The translations under genes and the position numbers were made by a program. From Pseudaquabacterium pictum (GTDB lineage Bacteria > Pseudomonadota > Gammaproteobacteria > Burkholderiales > Burkholderiaceae_C), in the NCBI RefSeq assembly GCF_005403045.1, contig NZ_BJCL01000007.1, positions 238,946 to 302,945 on the forward strand: a DNA stretch of 64,000 nt, read 5' to 3'. Shown here piece by piece: positions 49,668 to 58,355 of this stretch; the first letter of the stretch is position 1, and each line of letters begins with the position of its first letter. The notes beneath the pieces are model-generated. The model had not been told where the DNA came from. It did no database searches and saw only the letters and a list, made by a program, of their open reading frames with translations.

Positions 49668-51026
49668 ATGTGCCTTCCCCGCTCCACACCCCGCCTGACG
49701 GCGCTGACCGCGCCACACCCGCCGGCCACCGCCGGTGCTGACCCCGCCGCACCGCAGGCGGCCACCGGCTCGCGCCGGCGCCGGCTGTGGGATCTGCCCG
49801 GTGCCGCGCACTGCCCGGTGGTGGGCGTGTGCCTGCCCATCCAGGCGCTGCGCCGCCTGGTCGACCGGCTGAACGGCCCGCGCCCGCAGGCCGACGACTA
49901 CGCGCTGCACTGCAGTGTGGTGGCCGATTGCCGCCAGCGCAGCGCGGTGGCCGAGGCCCTTCAGCGTGAGCTGGACCGCCGCTATGCGCTGCCGCTGCGG
50001 CATGCTGCCCAGGCCAAGACCACCGAGGCCCTGGCCGCCTGGTGGGATGCCGCCCTGCACGGGCACGACCAGGCCGCCGGCCAGAGCCTGGCCGGCGCGT
50101 TCTGGGCCACGCTGACGCACCCGCGCTGCACGCCGGCACTGGAGGATTGCGTGCTGGGCCACATGCACATGCTGCAGCACCAGGCCGGCATGGCCACCCG
50201 GATCGACATGGACCGGCTGGAAGCCCTGATCGACGAAAACGCGGTGCTGGGCCGTGCCCTGGGCGCTGCCCAGGCCCGCCACCAGCAGCTGGCGGCCGAG
50301 CACCAGCAGCGCCAGGCCGCGCACCAGGCCGAGGCCATGCAGCTGCGGGCCCGGCTGATGGCGCAGGACCTGCAGCTGGCGCAGCTGCGCGAAGCCCAGG
50401 CCGCGCTGGAGGCGGCCGTGCCCGGGCTGGCCGCGCGCAGCAAGCTGGTCGCCGAGAACGCCGCCCAGGCCGACCGCATCCAGCAGCTGGAACGCCAGTG
50501 CCTGCAGGCCCGGCACGAGGCCGAGCGCGCCCAGCGCCTGGTGGCCACGCTGGCCAGCCAGCTGCAGGCCGAGCGCAGCGGCTCTGCTGCAGCGGAGGCG
50601 GAGACCGACCAGGACAGCCCCGCCGCCGGCAGCGATGCCGACCCGCCCACCACCCCAGTGCGGCTGGACAACCAGGCGGTGCTGTGCGTGGGCGGCCGGG
50701 CCTCGGCCGTGCCGCTGTACCGCCTGATCATCGAGCGCAGCGGTGCGCGCTTCATCCACCACGACGGCGGCGAGCGCGACAGCAGCGCCCGGCTGGACGC
50801 CACCCTGGCCGCCGCCGACCTGGTGATCTGCCAGACCGGCTGCGTCAGCCACAACGCCTACTGGCGGGTGAAGGACCACTGCAAGCGCACCGGCAAGCGC
50901 TGCGTGTTCGTCGAGACACCCAGCTCCGCCGGCTTGAAGCGGGCGCTGGTGCAGCTGGCGCCGGCCTGCGGCACCGGGCCGGCCGTGGACGCGCCGCCCG
51001 CCACGCCTGCGGCCACCGACGGCTGA
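49668..51026 (+). CDS. DUF2325 domain protein with central coiled coil
   Basis: A 452-residue soluble protein. Residues 1-170 are a conserved-looking helical region (LWDLPGAAHCPVVGVCLPIQALRRLVDRL, HCSVVADC, LEDCVLGHMHMLQHQAG). Residues about 180-310 are Ala/Gln/Glu-rich heptad sequence, likely a coiled coil. The C-terminal DUF2325 domain starts near 340 (VLCVGGRASAVPLYRLIIERSGARFIHHDGG, DLVICQTGCVSHNAYWRVKDHCKRTGKRCVFVETP). Function unknown; the Cys/His-rich pattern could bind metal. The Fur-like palindrome just upstream suggests iron control. TTG 49647 would place the start inside the palindrome, so ATG 49668 is preferred. Confidence 0.8.
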   Translation: MCLPRSTPRLTALTAPHPPATAGADPAAPQAATGSRRRRLWDLPGAAHCPVVGVCLPIQALRRLVDRLNGPRPQADDYALHCSVVADCRQRSAVAEALQRELDRRYALPLRHAAQAKTTEALAAWWDAALHGHDQAAGQSLAGAFWATLTHPRCTPALEDCVLGHMHMLQHQAGMATRIDMDRLEALIDENAVLGRALGAAQARHQQLAAEHQQRQAAHQAEAMQLRARLMAQDLQLAQLREAQAALEAAVPGLAARSKLVAENAAQADRIQQLERQCLQARHEAERAQRLVATLASQLQAERSGSAAAEAETDQDSPAAGSDADPPTTPVRLDNQAVLCVGGRASAVPLYRLIIERSGARFIHHDGGERDSSARLDATLAAADLVICQTGCVSHNAYWRVKDHCKRTGKRCVFVETPSSAGLKRALVQLAPACGTGPAVDAPPATPAATDG

Positions 51027-51045
51027 TGCGCAGCCGCGGCCCGCG

Positions 51046-51318
51046 TCAGCGCGGCGCGCTGGCCGCCGGTGGCAGCACCAGCACCGGCATGCGGGCGCCC
51101 GGGCAGCCGGCGGGGCGGCTGGCCGCCTCCTGCCGGCAGGCGGCGGCCTCGCGGGCAGCCTTCTCGGCCACCAGCAACTGGTGCGGGCGCTGCAGCAGAT
51201 GGGTGAGGCCCAGCACCGTCAGCAGGGTGATCACCACCAGCCACAGCCGCTGGCGGGCAGTCACCGGCCGCCACGGCGGCATCTCAGGGCGGGTGGAGGA
51301 GTCGTCGCGCTTGGCCAT
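51046..51318 (-). CDS. Small single-TM hypothetical protein
   Basis: A 90-residue frame starting MAKRDDSSTRPEMPPWRPVTARQRLWLVVITLLTVLGLTHLL, with one membrane helix near residues 24-41, then a basic/Ala-rich segment with two Cys. I recognise no family. It follows the SDR gene on the same strand by 59 bp and may belong to that operon. The coding potential is supported mainly by the clear hydrophobic helix. Confidence 0.5.
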   Translation of the reverse strand: MAKRDDSSTRPEMPPWRPVTARQRLWLVVITLLTVLGLTHLLQRPHQLLVAEKAAREAAACRQEAASRPAGCPGARMPVLVLPPAASAPR

Positions 51319-51377
51319 GGGGCGCCGATGATCCCACGGCAGCCCGGGCCGGCCCGACGACGGCCTCGGCACGACGT

Positions 51378-52142
51378 TCAGGGTGGCGGCACCTTGGTGC
51401 CGGCATCCACCAGCAGCACCTCACCGGTGGTCTTGCGGGCATCCACGCCCAGGTACCAGGCGGTGGTGGCGATGTCTTCGGGCAGGATGATGTCGGCCAG
51501 CGCCGAGCGGACCTTGTAGGCCTCGACGCCGGCGGCGTACTTCTCGGCGCCCATGCCGTTCTGCAGCCAGGGTGTCTCCACCAGGCCAGGGGCGATGGCA
51601 TTGACCCGCACCTCGGGGCCCAGGGCCCGGGCCAGCGACATGGTCAGCGTGTTCAGCGCGCCCTTGCTGGCGGCATAGGCCAGGCAGGAGCCCAGGCCGG
51701 TGGCCGCGGCGATGGACGAGATGTTGACCACGCCCGACCCGGGGTGCTTCTTCAGCAGCGGCGTGAAGGCCCGCACCATCTGGAAGGCGCCGACCACATT
51801 GACGCCGTAGATGCGCTGAAAGTCGGCAGCGTCCAGGCCGTCGAAATTGCGCACATGCACGAACTTGGTGGTGCCGGCGTTGTTGACCAGCACATCGCAA
51901 CGGCCCCACTTCGCATCCACCGCGGCGGCCAGGGCGCGGCAGTCGGCGTCCTCGGCCACGTTGGCCTTGACCACCAGGACCTCGGCACCCAACGCCCTGC
52001 ATTCCGCAGCCACCGCCTCGGCCGGCGCAGCCTCACGCGAGTAGTTGACCACCACGTTCCAGCCCCGGCTGGCAAACAGCCGGGCCGTGGCCGCGCCGAT
52101 GCCCGAGGACGAGCCCGTGACCACACACACCTGACGTTCCAT
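51378..52142 (-). CDS. Short-chain dehydrogenase/reductase (SDR family)
   Basis: A classical 254-residue SDR. It has the cofactor motif VTGSSSGIGAATARLFASRG, NNAG (DVLVNNAGTT), the catalytic Ser in VVNISSIAAATG and the YxxxK in LAYAASKGALNTL, then VRVNAIAPGLVETPW. It is near the end of the GST-led operon, so it probably oxidises or reduces a pathway alcohol/ketone. Its start region, GGAGACAAGC before ATG, is identical to that of the GST gene. Confidence 0.93.
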   Translation of the reverse strand: MERQVCVVTGSSSGIGAATARLFASRGWNVVVNYSREAAPAEAVAAECRALGAEVLVVKANVAEDADCRALAAAVDAKWGRCDVLVNNAGTTKFVHVRNFDGLDAADFQRIYGVNVVGAFQMVRAFTPLLKKHPGSGVVNISSIAAATGLGSCLAYAASKGALNTLTMSLARALGPEVRVNAIAPGLVETPWLQNGMGAEKYAAGVEAYKVRSALADIILPEDIATTAWYLGVDARKTTGEVLLVDAGTKVPPP

Positions 52143-52180
52143 GCTTGTCTCCTGCGGTTGTTGTCGTTGCGGCGGCGGGC

Positions 52181-53056
52181 TCACCACCAGGGGTAGAAGT
52201 CGCCCAGGCCGTCGGAGGCGCGGCCGGTGAAGGCCGGCGCGCGCTTGTCGTTGAAGGCGGCCACACCTTCCTTGCCGTCGTTGCGGCTGGTGTGCAGCAT
52301 GGCCAGCGACTCGATGGCGTGGGCATCACGCGGGTGCGGCAGCGCGGCATTGCGCAGCAGCATCTGGCGCATCAGCGCCACCGACACCGGGCTGCGGCCG
52401 TCGATGTACTTGTGCGCCAGCGCATGGGCCTCGGCCAGCAGCTGGTCCGCCGGCACCACCGCCTTCACCAGCCGGCCGGCCAGGGCCTGCTCCGGCGTCA
52501 GGATGTCGGCGCTGTAGATCCAGTCCAGCGCCTGCTGCTGGCCGACGATGCGCGGCAGGAACCAGGTGCTGCAGGCCTCGGGCACGATGCCGATGCGGCC
52601 GAAGACGAAGCCGATGCGGGCCTTGTCGCTGGCCAGGCGCACGTCCATCGGCAGCGTCATCGTGGCGCCGATGCCCACGGCCGCACCGTTGATCGCGGCG
52701 ATCACCGGCTTCTTGCAGTCGTACACCGCCAGCGAGACCCGCCCGCCGGTGTCGCGCACGCCCTGCACGATGGCGGGGTCGTCCCACAGGGTGTTCAGTT
52801 GCTCCAGGCTGGGGTTCAGGCCTTCGTCCAGGCCGAACACATTGCCGCCCACCGACAGGTCCATGCCGGCGCAGAAGGCGCGGCCGGCGCCGGTGACCAC
52901 CACCGCGGCCACCGCATCGTCGGCGCTGGCGCGGTGGTAGGCGTCGATCAGCTCCTCGGCCATCGTGGTGGTGAAGGCGTTGAGCTGGTCGGGCCGGTTC
53001 AGCGTCAGCGTCAGCACGCGGTCGTCGATCTGCCAGGAGAGAGTGCTGTAGCCCAT
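52181..53056 (-). CDS. Enoyl-CoA hydratase/isomerase family protein
   Basis: A 291-residue crotonase-fold protein. It has LTLNRPDQLNAFTTTMAEELIDAY, the CoA-binding/oxyanion segment VVVTGAGRAFCAGMDL, and VIAAINGAAVGIGATMTLPMDVRLAS. The catalytic Glu region is FVFGRIGIVPEACSTWFLPRIVG. It probably acts on a CoA-linked intermediate of the operon's pathway. No acyl-CoA ligase or thiolase lies nearby. Confidence 0.92.
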   Translation of the reverse strand: MGYSTLSWQIDDRVLTLTLNRPDQLNAFTTTMAEELIDAYHRASADDAVAAVVVTGAGRAFCAGMDLSVGGNVFGLDEGLNPSLEQLNTLWDDPAIVQGVRDTGGRVSLAVYDCKKPVIAAINGAAVGIGATMTLPMDVRLASDKARIGFVFGRIGIVPEACSTWFLPRIVGQQQALDWIYSADILTPEQALAGRLVKAVVPADQLLAEAHALAHKYIDGRSPVSVALMRQMLLRNAALPHPRDAHAIESLAMLHTSRNDGKEGVAAFNDKRAPAFTGRASDGLGDFYPWW

Positions 53057-53134
53057 GGAATGCCTGCGGTGTGGATCAGGCGATGAGCATAGGCGGCGGC
53101 GGCGGCCCGCCACCGTCACACCGGTGACCTGTGG

Positions 53135-54055
53135 TCAGACCACCTCGCCACGCACCAGCCGCAGCACCGCATCGGCAAACAGCGCCGGCACCTCCTGCGG
53201 CATGTTGTGGCCCACGCCGGGCACCACGGCATGCACCCGCGGACCGCTGAAGCGGTGGGCATGCTGCGATGCGGGCGCCGGCGGGCGCACGCCGTCGTCG
53301 GCGCCATCGAAGGTGAGCGTGGGCACGGTGATGGCCGGCTGCAGCGCCAGCCGCGCCTCGATGCCGGCCAGCGCCGGGTCACCCGGCACCAGGCCGAAGC
53401 GGTGGCGGTAGCTGTGGATCACCACGTCGACGAAGTCGGGGTTGTCGAAGGCGGCGGCGCTGCGGTCGAACGCGGCATCGTCAAAGGCCCAGGTGGGCGA
53501 CCAGGTACGCCACAGCAGCCGGCACAGCGCGCGCCGGTCCTGCGCCAGGCCGGCGCGGCCACGTTCGCTGTGGAAGTAGTACTGGTACCAGAGGCTGCGC
53601 TCGTTCTCCGGCGTGTCCGGCACCATGGCCTTGGCGATGGCCTGGATGTTGTAGCTGTTGAAGCTGAGCAGGCCGCGGCAGCGCTCGGGCCACAGCGCGG
53701 CCACCACGCAGGCGCCGCGGCCGCCCCAGTCGTAACCGGCCAGAACAGCCCGTGGGATGGCCAGCGCATCCAGCAGCGCCAGCAGATCGGCGCCCAGCGC
53801 CGCCTGCTCGCCCGAGCGGGGCGTGTCGGCGTGCAGGAAGCGCGTAGGTCCGAAGCCGCGCAGGCAGGGCACCACCACCCGGCAGCCGGCGGCCACCAGC
53901 CGCGGCAGCACCTCGGCGTAGGCATGGATGTCGTACGGGAAGCCGTGCATCAGCACCACCGGCGGGCCATCGCGCGGGCCGGCGTCGACATGGGCGATGT
54001 CCAGCACACCGGCGCGGATGTGCTGCAGCGGCGGCATGGCCGTCATGCGGGTCAT
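53135..54055 (-). CDS. Alpha/beta hydrolase, epoxide hydrolase-like
   Basis: A 306-residue alpha/beta hydrolase. The oxyanion loop is LMHGFPYDIHAY. The nucleophile elbow is VLAGYDWGGRGACVVA, where Asp replaces Ser, as in epoxide hydrolases and haloalkane dehalogenases. The cap region includes LWYQYYFHSERGRAGL, with a Tyr that could activate an epoxide. The C-terminal acid and base lie around LTFDGADDGVRPP and VPGVGHNMPQEVP. The start overlaps the previous gene's stop (ATGA). Confidence 0.88.
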   Translation of the reverse strand: MTRMTAMPPLQHIRAGVLDIAHVDAGPRDGPPVVLMHGFPYDIHAYAEVLPRLVAAGCRVVVPCLRGFGPTRFLHADTPRSGEQAALGADLLALLDALAIPRAVLAGYDWGGRGACVVAALWPERCRGLLSFNSYNIQAIAKAMVPDTPENERSLWYQYYFHSERGRAGLAQDRRALCRLLWRTWSPTWAFDDAAFDRSAAAFDNPDFVDVVIHSYRHRFGLVPGDPALAGIEARLALQPAITVPTLTFDGADDGVRPPAPASQHAHRFSGPRVHAVVPGVGHNMPQEVPALFADAVLRLVRGEVV

Positions 54056-54726
54056 GGGGCCGAGGGCGCCAGCACCTGCAGCAGCCAACGGTTCAGGTCG
54101 GTGATCTCCTCGGCGCAGACCGAATGCGCCATCGGGTAGTCGTGCCACTGCACCGGCTGGCCCAGGGCCAGCAGGGCATCGCGGGTGGCGGTGCCGCGGG
54201 CCAGCGCCACCATCGGGTCGACGCGGCCATGGGCCAGGAACACCGGCGTGTCGCGGTTGGCGGCACTGTGCTCGGCCGCAGTGCTGGCCGCCAGCGGCAG
54301 GTAGCCCGACAGGCCCGCGATCCCGGCCAGGCGCTGCGGCGCGCGCAGGCCGGTGAGCAGGGCCATGGCGCAGCCTTGCGAGAAGCCCATCAGCACGGTG
54401 CGCGCGGGCGGGATGCCGCGGGCGGCTTCGCGGTCCAGCAGCGCCTGCACGGCGGCGGCCGAGGCCCGCAGGCCGGGTTCGTCCTCACCAAACTTGCCGC
54501 CCGGGCCCAGGATGTCGTACCAGGCACGCATGGCCATGCCACCGTTGAGCGTGACCGGCCGCACCGGCGCATGCGGAAACACGAAGCGCACCGGGCCCAC
54601 GGCCCGCAGGTCCAGCTCCTGCGCGATGGGCACGAAGTCGTCGCCGCTGGCGCCCAGGCCGTGCAGCACCACGATGCTGGCCACCGGCGCGTCACCGGTC
54701 TGCAGTTCAAGCGTGTCGAGTGTCAT
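54052..54726 (-). CDS. Carboxylesterase (phospholipase/carboxylesterase family)
   Basis: A 224-residue serine hydrolase. It has VVLHGLGASGDDFVPIAQEL, PVRFVFPHAPVRPVTLNGGMAMRAWYDI, nucleophile Ser in VLMGFSQGCAMALLTGL, Asp in VFLAHGRVDPMVAL and His in WHDYPMAHSVCAEEI. This matches the EstB-type carboxylesterases of proteobacteria, which act on short-chain esters. It is coupled by ATGA to the epoxide hydrolase-like gene, so ester cleavage and epoxide opening may be consecutive steps. Confidence 0.93.
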   Translation of the reverse strand: MTLDTLELQTGDAPVASIVVLHGLGASGDDFVPIAQELDLRAVGPVRFVFPHAPVRPVTLNGGMAMRAWYDILGPGGKFGEDEPGLRASAAAVQALLDREAARGIPPARTVLMGFSQGCAMALLTGLRAPQRLAGIAGLSGYLPLAASTAAEHSAANRDTPVFLAHGRVDPMVALARGTATRDALLALGQPVQWHDYPMAHSVCAEEITDLNRWLLQVLAPSAP

Positions 54727-54758
54727 GCGGGCCAGCATAGCGCCTGGCCCGGTGCTGG

Positions 54759-55592
54759 CTAAAAAAACGCCATGGTCCGCACCTCGATGCTCTCGCGCCG
54801 GGGCGCGCCGGGCGGCGTGGTGGGGTCCTCGAAGGCGCTGTGGCCCATGAAGCGGCAACGGCCGTCGGTGCTGCTGTCGTAGGTCTTGAGCAGCAGCGCG
54901 TGGTGGGCCTCCATCTTCGGAAAGTAGACCCAGCGGTGCTGCGGCGCATGGCGCATCACGTAGATCTCGCCAGTGCGCTCGCGGTACTTCAGGTCCATGC
55001 GCAGCAGGTCGGCCGGGTCGTGGGTGGTGGCATCGCACATGGCCAGCGGCAGTTCCTCCACCCGCTGGTACAGCGGCTTCCAGACGTTGTAGAACGCCAC
55101 CCGGCCCATCAGCAGCGGCTCGGCCTCGCGGCCGAGGATGTCGCGCACCCGCTGCGGGCCGCTGGCCACGGTGTAGTCGCTGTGAACCAGCAGCACGGCC
55201 GGGCGCTGCACCTCGGTCTGCACCTTCAGGTCGGCCGGCAGGCGCTTGCGGATGGTGTGGTCGAACACCACCACCCGCTTCGCGCCGGTGTGGCGCTGCA
55301 CATGGTCGATCACCTGCGGATAGAACTGCGCATGGACCGACGCCTCGTCGTCGAACTGGTCGAAGCGGCCGATGAAGTCATGCAGTTCAAAACCCTCGCG
55401 GTCCAGGGAGAACTTCTCCACCTGCGGCCAGCCGTCGTGGATGGCGACCTCGCGCGCATCGGTGCCCGGCGGGTTCAGCTGGATGCCCGGGTCAGGCTCG
55501 TAGAAGTAGTAGTCGGGCGGGATGCCGTTGTCCACGCTGTAGTTCAGCGTGGCACGCACGGCCGGGCCCAGGGTGGACAGCGGCATGGTCAT
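54759..55592 (-). CDS. CmcJ/NvfI-like oxidoreductase family protein
   Basis: A 277-residue protein matching the family named after CmcJ (cephamycin C synthesis) and NvfI (fungal meroterpenoid synthesis). Visible parts are LNYSVDNGIPPDYYFYEPDPG, DGWPQVEKFSLDREGFELHDFIGRFDQFDD, FDHTIRKRL, VHSDYTVASGPQRV, FYNVWKPLYQRVEELPLAMCDATTHDPADLL and FEDPTTPPGAPRRESIEVRTMAFF. Members are suspected Fe(II)-dependent oxygenases, but many are uncharacterised. It overlaps the GST gene (ATGA). Confidence 0.87.
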   Translation of the reverse strand: MTMPLSTLGPAVRATLNYSVDNGIPPDYYFYEPDPGIQLNPPGTDAREVAIHDGWPQVEKFSLDREGFELHDFIGRFDQFDDEASVHAQFYPQVIDHVQRHTGAKRVVVFDHTIRKRLPADLKVQTEVQRPAVLLVHSDYTVASGPQRVRDILGREAEPLLMGRVAFYNVWKPLYQRVEELPLAMCDATTHDPADLLRMDLKYRERTGEIYVMRHAPQHRWVYFPKMEAHHALLLKTYDSSTDGRCRFMGHSAFEDPTTPPGAPRRESIEVRTMAFF

Positions 55593-56236
55593 TGCGCGGG
55601 GGGTGTGAGGGTGAAGCCGGTGCCGACGTGGGTCTTCTTCCAGCAGGGCATCTGCTCGATCTGCTCGGTCATCCAGCGCTTGAGGTTGGGGTGGTCGGCC
55701 AGGGGCAGCTTCTGCCAGCCATGCAGGTGGATGGGCGCGGCCAGCGCGATGTCGGCGATGGTGGGCGCATCACCGCAGACCCAGGCGCTCTGCGCCAGGC
55801 GGGCGTCGAGGATGCCGGCGAGCTTGTGGAACTGCACGGCCTGCGCATCCAGCACCGCCGCATCGGCCTCGCCGCCGAGCAGCGGCTTCACGCAGTTCTC
55901 GACCAGGAAGACATAGGTGCTGGGGAACCAGCTCGACGACTCCCACAGCAGCCAGCGGTTGATGTCAGCGCGGCGGCGCAGGTCACGCGGGTAGGCGGCG
56001 TCGCGGCCCAGCTTGTCGGCGGCGTACTGCAGGATGGCGTTCGACTCCCACAGCACGAAATCACCGTCGCGCAGCGCCGGCACGCTGGCATTCGGGTTGA
56101 TCGCGACATAGGCCGGCTCCTTCTGCTCGCCCTTGAAGTAGTCGACATGCACGCGCTCGAACGGCGCGTCCAGGAAGTCGAGGCCTGCCAGCACCTTGCG
56201 GCAGTTGACGGTGATCGGGTCGGCGTACACCTGCAT
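55589..56236 (-). CDS. Glutathione S-transferase family protein
   Basis: A 215-residue GST. The N-terminal thioredoxin-like domain is MQVYADPITVNCRKVLAGLDFLDAPFERVHVDYFKGEQK, with the glutathione-binding NPNASVPALRDGDFVLWESNAILQYAADKL. An all-helical C-terminal domain includes WVCGDAPTIADIALAAPIHLHGWQ. It is first in a leftward operon of at least six genes and is divergent from a LysR regulator 144 bp away. A catabolic role (opening an electrophilic intermediate with glutathione) is more likely than general detoxification, given the neighbours. Confidence 0.93.
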   Translation of the reverse strand: MQVYADPITVNCRKVLAGLDFLDAPFERVHVDYFKGEQKEPAYVAINPNASVPALRDGDFVLWESNAILQYAADKLGRDAAYPRDLRRRADINRWLLWESSSWFPSTYVFLVENCVKPLLGGEADAAVLDAQAVQFHKLAGILDARLAQSAWVCGDAPTIADIALAAPIHLHGWQKLPLADHPNLKRWMTEQIEQMPCWKKTHVGTGFTLTPPAQ

Positions 56237-56380
56237 GCTTGTCTCCAGTGGATGGGGTTGGACCAGTGCGGTGGCGCTGCTCTGCTGGCTGCGCTCGCTG
56301 CACCTGCCGGCCAGTCTAGGCATTGACCTGGCGCAAGACATCCGCTGCAATGCAAACCGATTGTTCTCGGTCTGGCGACA

Positions 56381-57289
56381 ATGACCCTCTCCACCGACAT
56401 GCTGGCCGCCTTTGTGCAGGTGGCCGAACACCTGAGCGTGAGCGCGGCCGCGCAGGCCCTGGGCGTGAGCAAGAGCGTGGTCAGCAAGCGGGTGGCGCAG
56501 CTGGAGCAGGCGGTGCGGGCCACGCTGTTCGCCCGCAGCACCCGGCGGGTGGCGCTGACGCCGGCCGGCGAGGCGTACCTCGACTTCGCCCGCAATGCAC
56601 TGCGCGCCGTCGCCGATGCCGATGAGCGCTTGCGTGACCTGCGGCAGGAGTTGTCCGGCCAGATCCGGCTGACGGCGCCGATCTCCTGGGGCCAGCATGT
56701 GCTGGCGCCGCTGCTGCCGGCCTTCCTGGCGCAGCACCCGGCCATCGAGATCGAGCTGCTGCTGGCCGACCGGCTGATGGACATTGCCTACGAGCGCATC
56801 GACCTGGCCCTGCGCATGAGCGCCACCGGCCTGCCCGACCTGGTGGCCACGCCGGTGGCGCGGCTGGATTGGGTGGTGTGCGCCGCGCCGGCCCACCTGG
56901 CGCGCGCCGGCACGCCCGCCACGCCGGCCGACCTGCCGGCCCACCCCTGCATGAGCTATTGGCGCGAACGATCGGACAACGCCTGGGTGCTGCGCCATGC
57001 CACCACCGGCGACCAGCAGACGGTGTGGGTGCAGGGCCGCTACCACGCCAACAACCCCGAGGCGGTGGCCCAGGCCGCGGTGGCCGGCCTGGGTGTGGCG
57101 CTGCTGCCGCTCTACGTCTGCGCCGACGACCTGGCCGCCGGCCGGCTGCAGCGGCTGTTGCCGGACTGGACACCGGTGACCAAGTTCGGCGACCAGATCA
57201 CCGCAGTGGCCGCGCCCGACCGCATGCGCCTGCTGCGCAACCGGGCGTTGCTGGATCATCTGCGCCAAAGGCTGGCGCCGGGAGTCTGA
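56381..57289 (+). CDS. LysR family transcriptional regulator
   Basis: A 302-residue LysR regulator. The N-terminal winged helix has MLAAFVQVAEHLSVSAAAQALGVSKSVVSKRVAQLEQAVRATLFARSTRRVALTPAGEAYLD. The effector domain begins near 90 (GQIRLTAPISWGQHVLAPLLPAFLAQHP). Its divergent position before the GST-led operon is the classical layout for a LysR activator of that operon. The stop lies 3 bp from the convergent PEP-CTERM gene. Confidence 0.94.
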   Translation: MTLSTDMLAAFVQVAEHLSVSAAAQALGVSKSVVSKRVAQLEQAVRATLFARSTRRVALTPAGEAYLDFARNALRAVADADERLRDLRQELSGQIRLTAPISWGQHVLAPLLPAFLAQHPAIEIELLLADRLMDIAYERIDLALRMSATGLPDLVATPVARLDWVVCAAPAHLARAGTPATPADLPAHPCMSYWRERSDNAWVLRHATTGDQQTVWVQGRYHANNPEAVAQAAVAGLGVALLPLYVCADDLAAGRLQRLLPDWTPVTKFGDQITAVAAPDRMRLLRNRALLDHLRQRLAPGV

Positions 57290-57292
57290 GGC

Positions 57293-58243
57293 TCAGGTGG
57301 CGCGGCGGCGGCGGCGCGCTGCGCCCACCACCACGCCCAGCCCGGCCAGCATCAGGCCCCAGGTGGAGGCCTCGGGGACCGGCACCATCGGAATGGCGCT
57401 CTGCGCCAGGCTGAAGCGGCCGGCATAGGCGGGGTCGATGGTGATGACAGGGTCGACAAACGCGCTGAACTTCCAGCGTGCGCTGGCCGTGGGGACGATG
57501 CTGTGCAGCTGTGCACTCAGCGTCTCGCTGTAGATGTAGTTGCCGAACGAGCCACTCGCGCCCATGTAGATGAGGTTGGTTTCATTCGGCCGGACCATCA
57601 GGCTGAAGGTCTGACTGAAGCTGGCCTGACCGAATTCGGCGTCGCTGCCACCTGGCCGCGACTGGCCGGCATCGACAAACCGGGCCAGCAGGATGCCGGC
57701 CGGCTGCGGGATGCTTCCGATCCCGGTCTGAACACCATACTGCCGCCGATCCGACGTGCCATCGGCCAAGGCGGTCGTGAAACTGGTGGTGGCCAGCAGG
57801 TTGAAGCCGTTCATGTTGGCGTCGACCCGGACATCAGGGCGCAATGCATCCGCCGAGACGGCGCCTCGTACATGGCCCAGCGTGGTGATGGTGACGGGAA
57901 CAGCTTCGCCGGGCGCGCCCGTCCCGACGATGGACCAGCGGTAGTACAGGCTGGCCGACACCTGCGACGACGCCTGCCCATCCGCACCACCTGCGATGGC
58001 CACGAAGGGCACGTCCAGCGCATCGGCACCGATCCAGGTGGACCCGGACGCGCCGTTGCCTCTGAAGTCCGCGGCCAGGGCGCTGGCACCGAAGTCCCTG
58101 GCATTGAGCGCCTCAAAACTGCCGGCACGTTCCAACCGGATGGAACTCTGCGGCTGCGCGACCGGAACCGCGGCCGTCGCGGCGCCCCAGGTCAGGCACA
58201 GGGTGGCGAGCGTCGTGCGGATCGAGGGTTGGAGGCGCGTCAT
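57293..58243 (-). CDS. PEP-CTERM sorting domain protein
   Basis: A 316-residue secreted protein of unknown function. It has an N-terminal signal (SIRTTLATLCLTWGAATAA) and a beta-rich, Ser/Thr/Gly-rich body. The C-terminal sorting signal is VPVPEASTWGLMLAGLGVVVGAARRRRRAT: PEP motif, TM helix, Arg cluster. Such proteins are exported, anchored by the tail and processed by exosortase (EpsH/XrtA), often alongside exopolysaccharide genes, none of which is here. No good ribosome site precedes ATG 58243. Confidence 0.85.
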   Translation of the reverse strand: MTRLQPSIRTTLATLCLTWGAATAAVPVAQPQSSIRLERAGSFEALNARDFGASALAADFRGNGASGSTWIGADALDVPFVAIAGGADGQASSQVSASLYYRWSIVGTGAPGEAVPVTITTLGHVRGAVSADALRPDVRVDANMNGFNLLATTSFTTALADGTSDRRQYGVQTGIGSIPQPAGILLARFVDAGQSRPGGSDAEFGQASFSQTFSLMVRPNETNLIYMGASGSFGNYIYSETLSAQLHSIVPTASARWKFSAFVDPVITIDPAYAGRFSLAQSAIPMVPVPEASTWGLMLAGLGVVVGAARRRRRAT

Positions 58244-58355
58244 CGGAGGGCAATTGATCGAGCTGGCATGCCGGCCACATGCCTGCACTGGTGGCGCACA
58301 GCGTGCCCAGCCGTCGGCGCATGGACCATCGGCCATTTGGCCGATCCCTCCCGGG

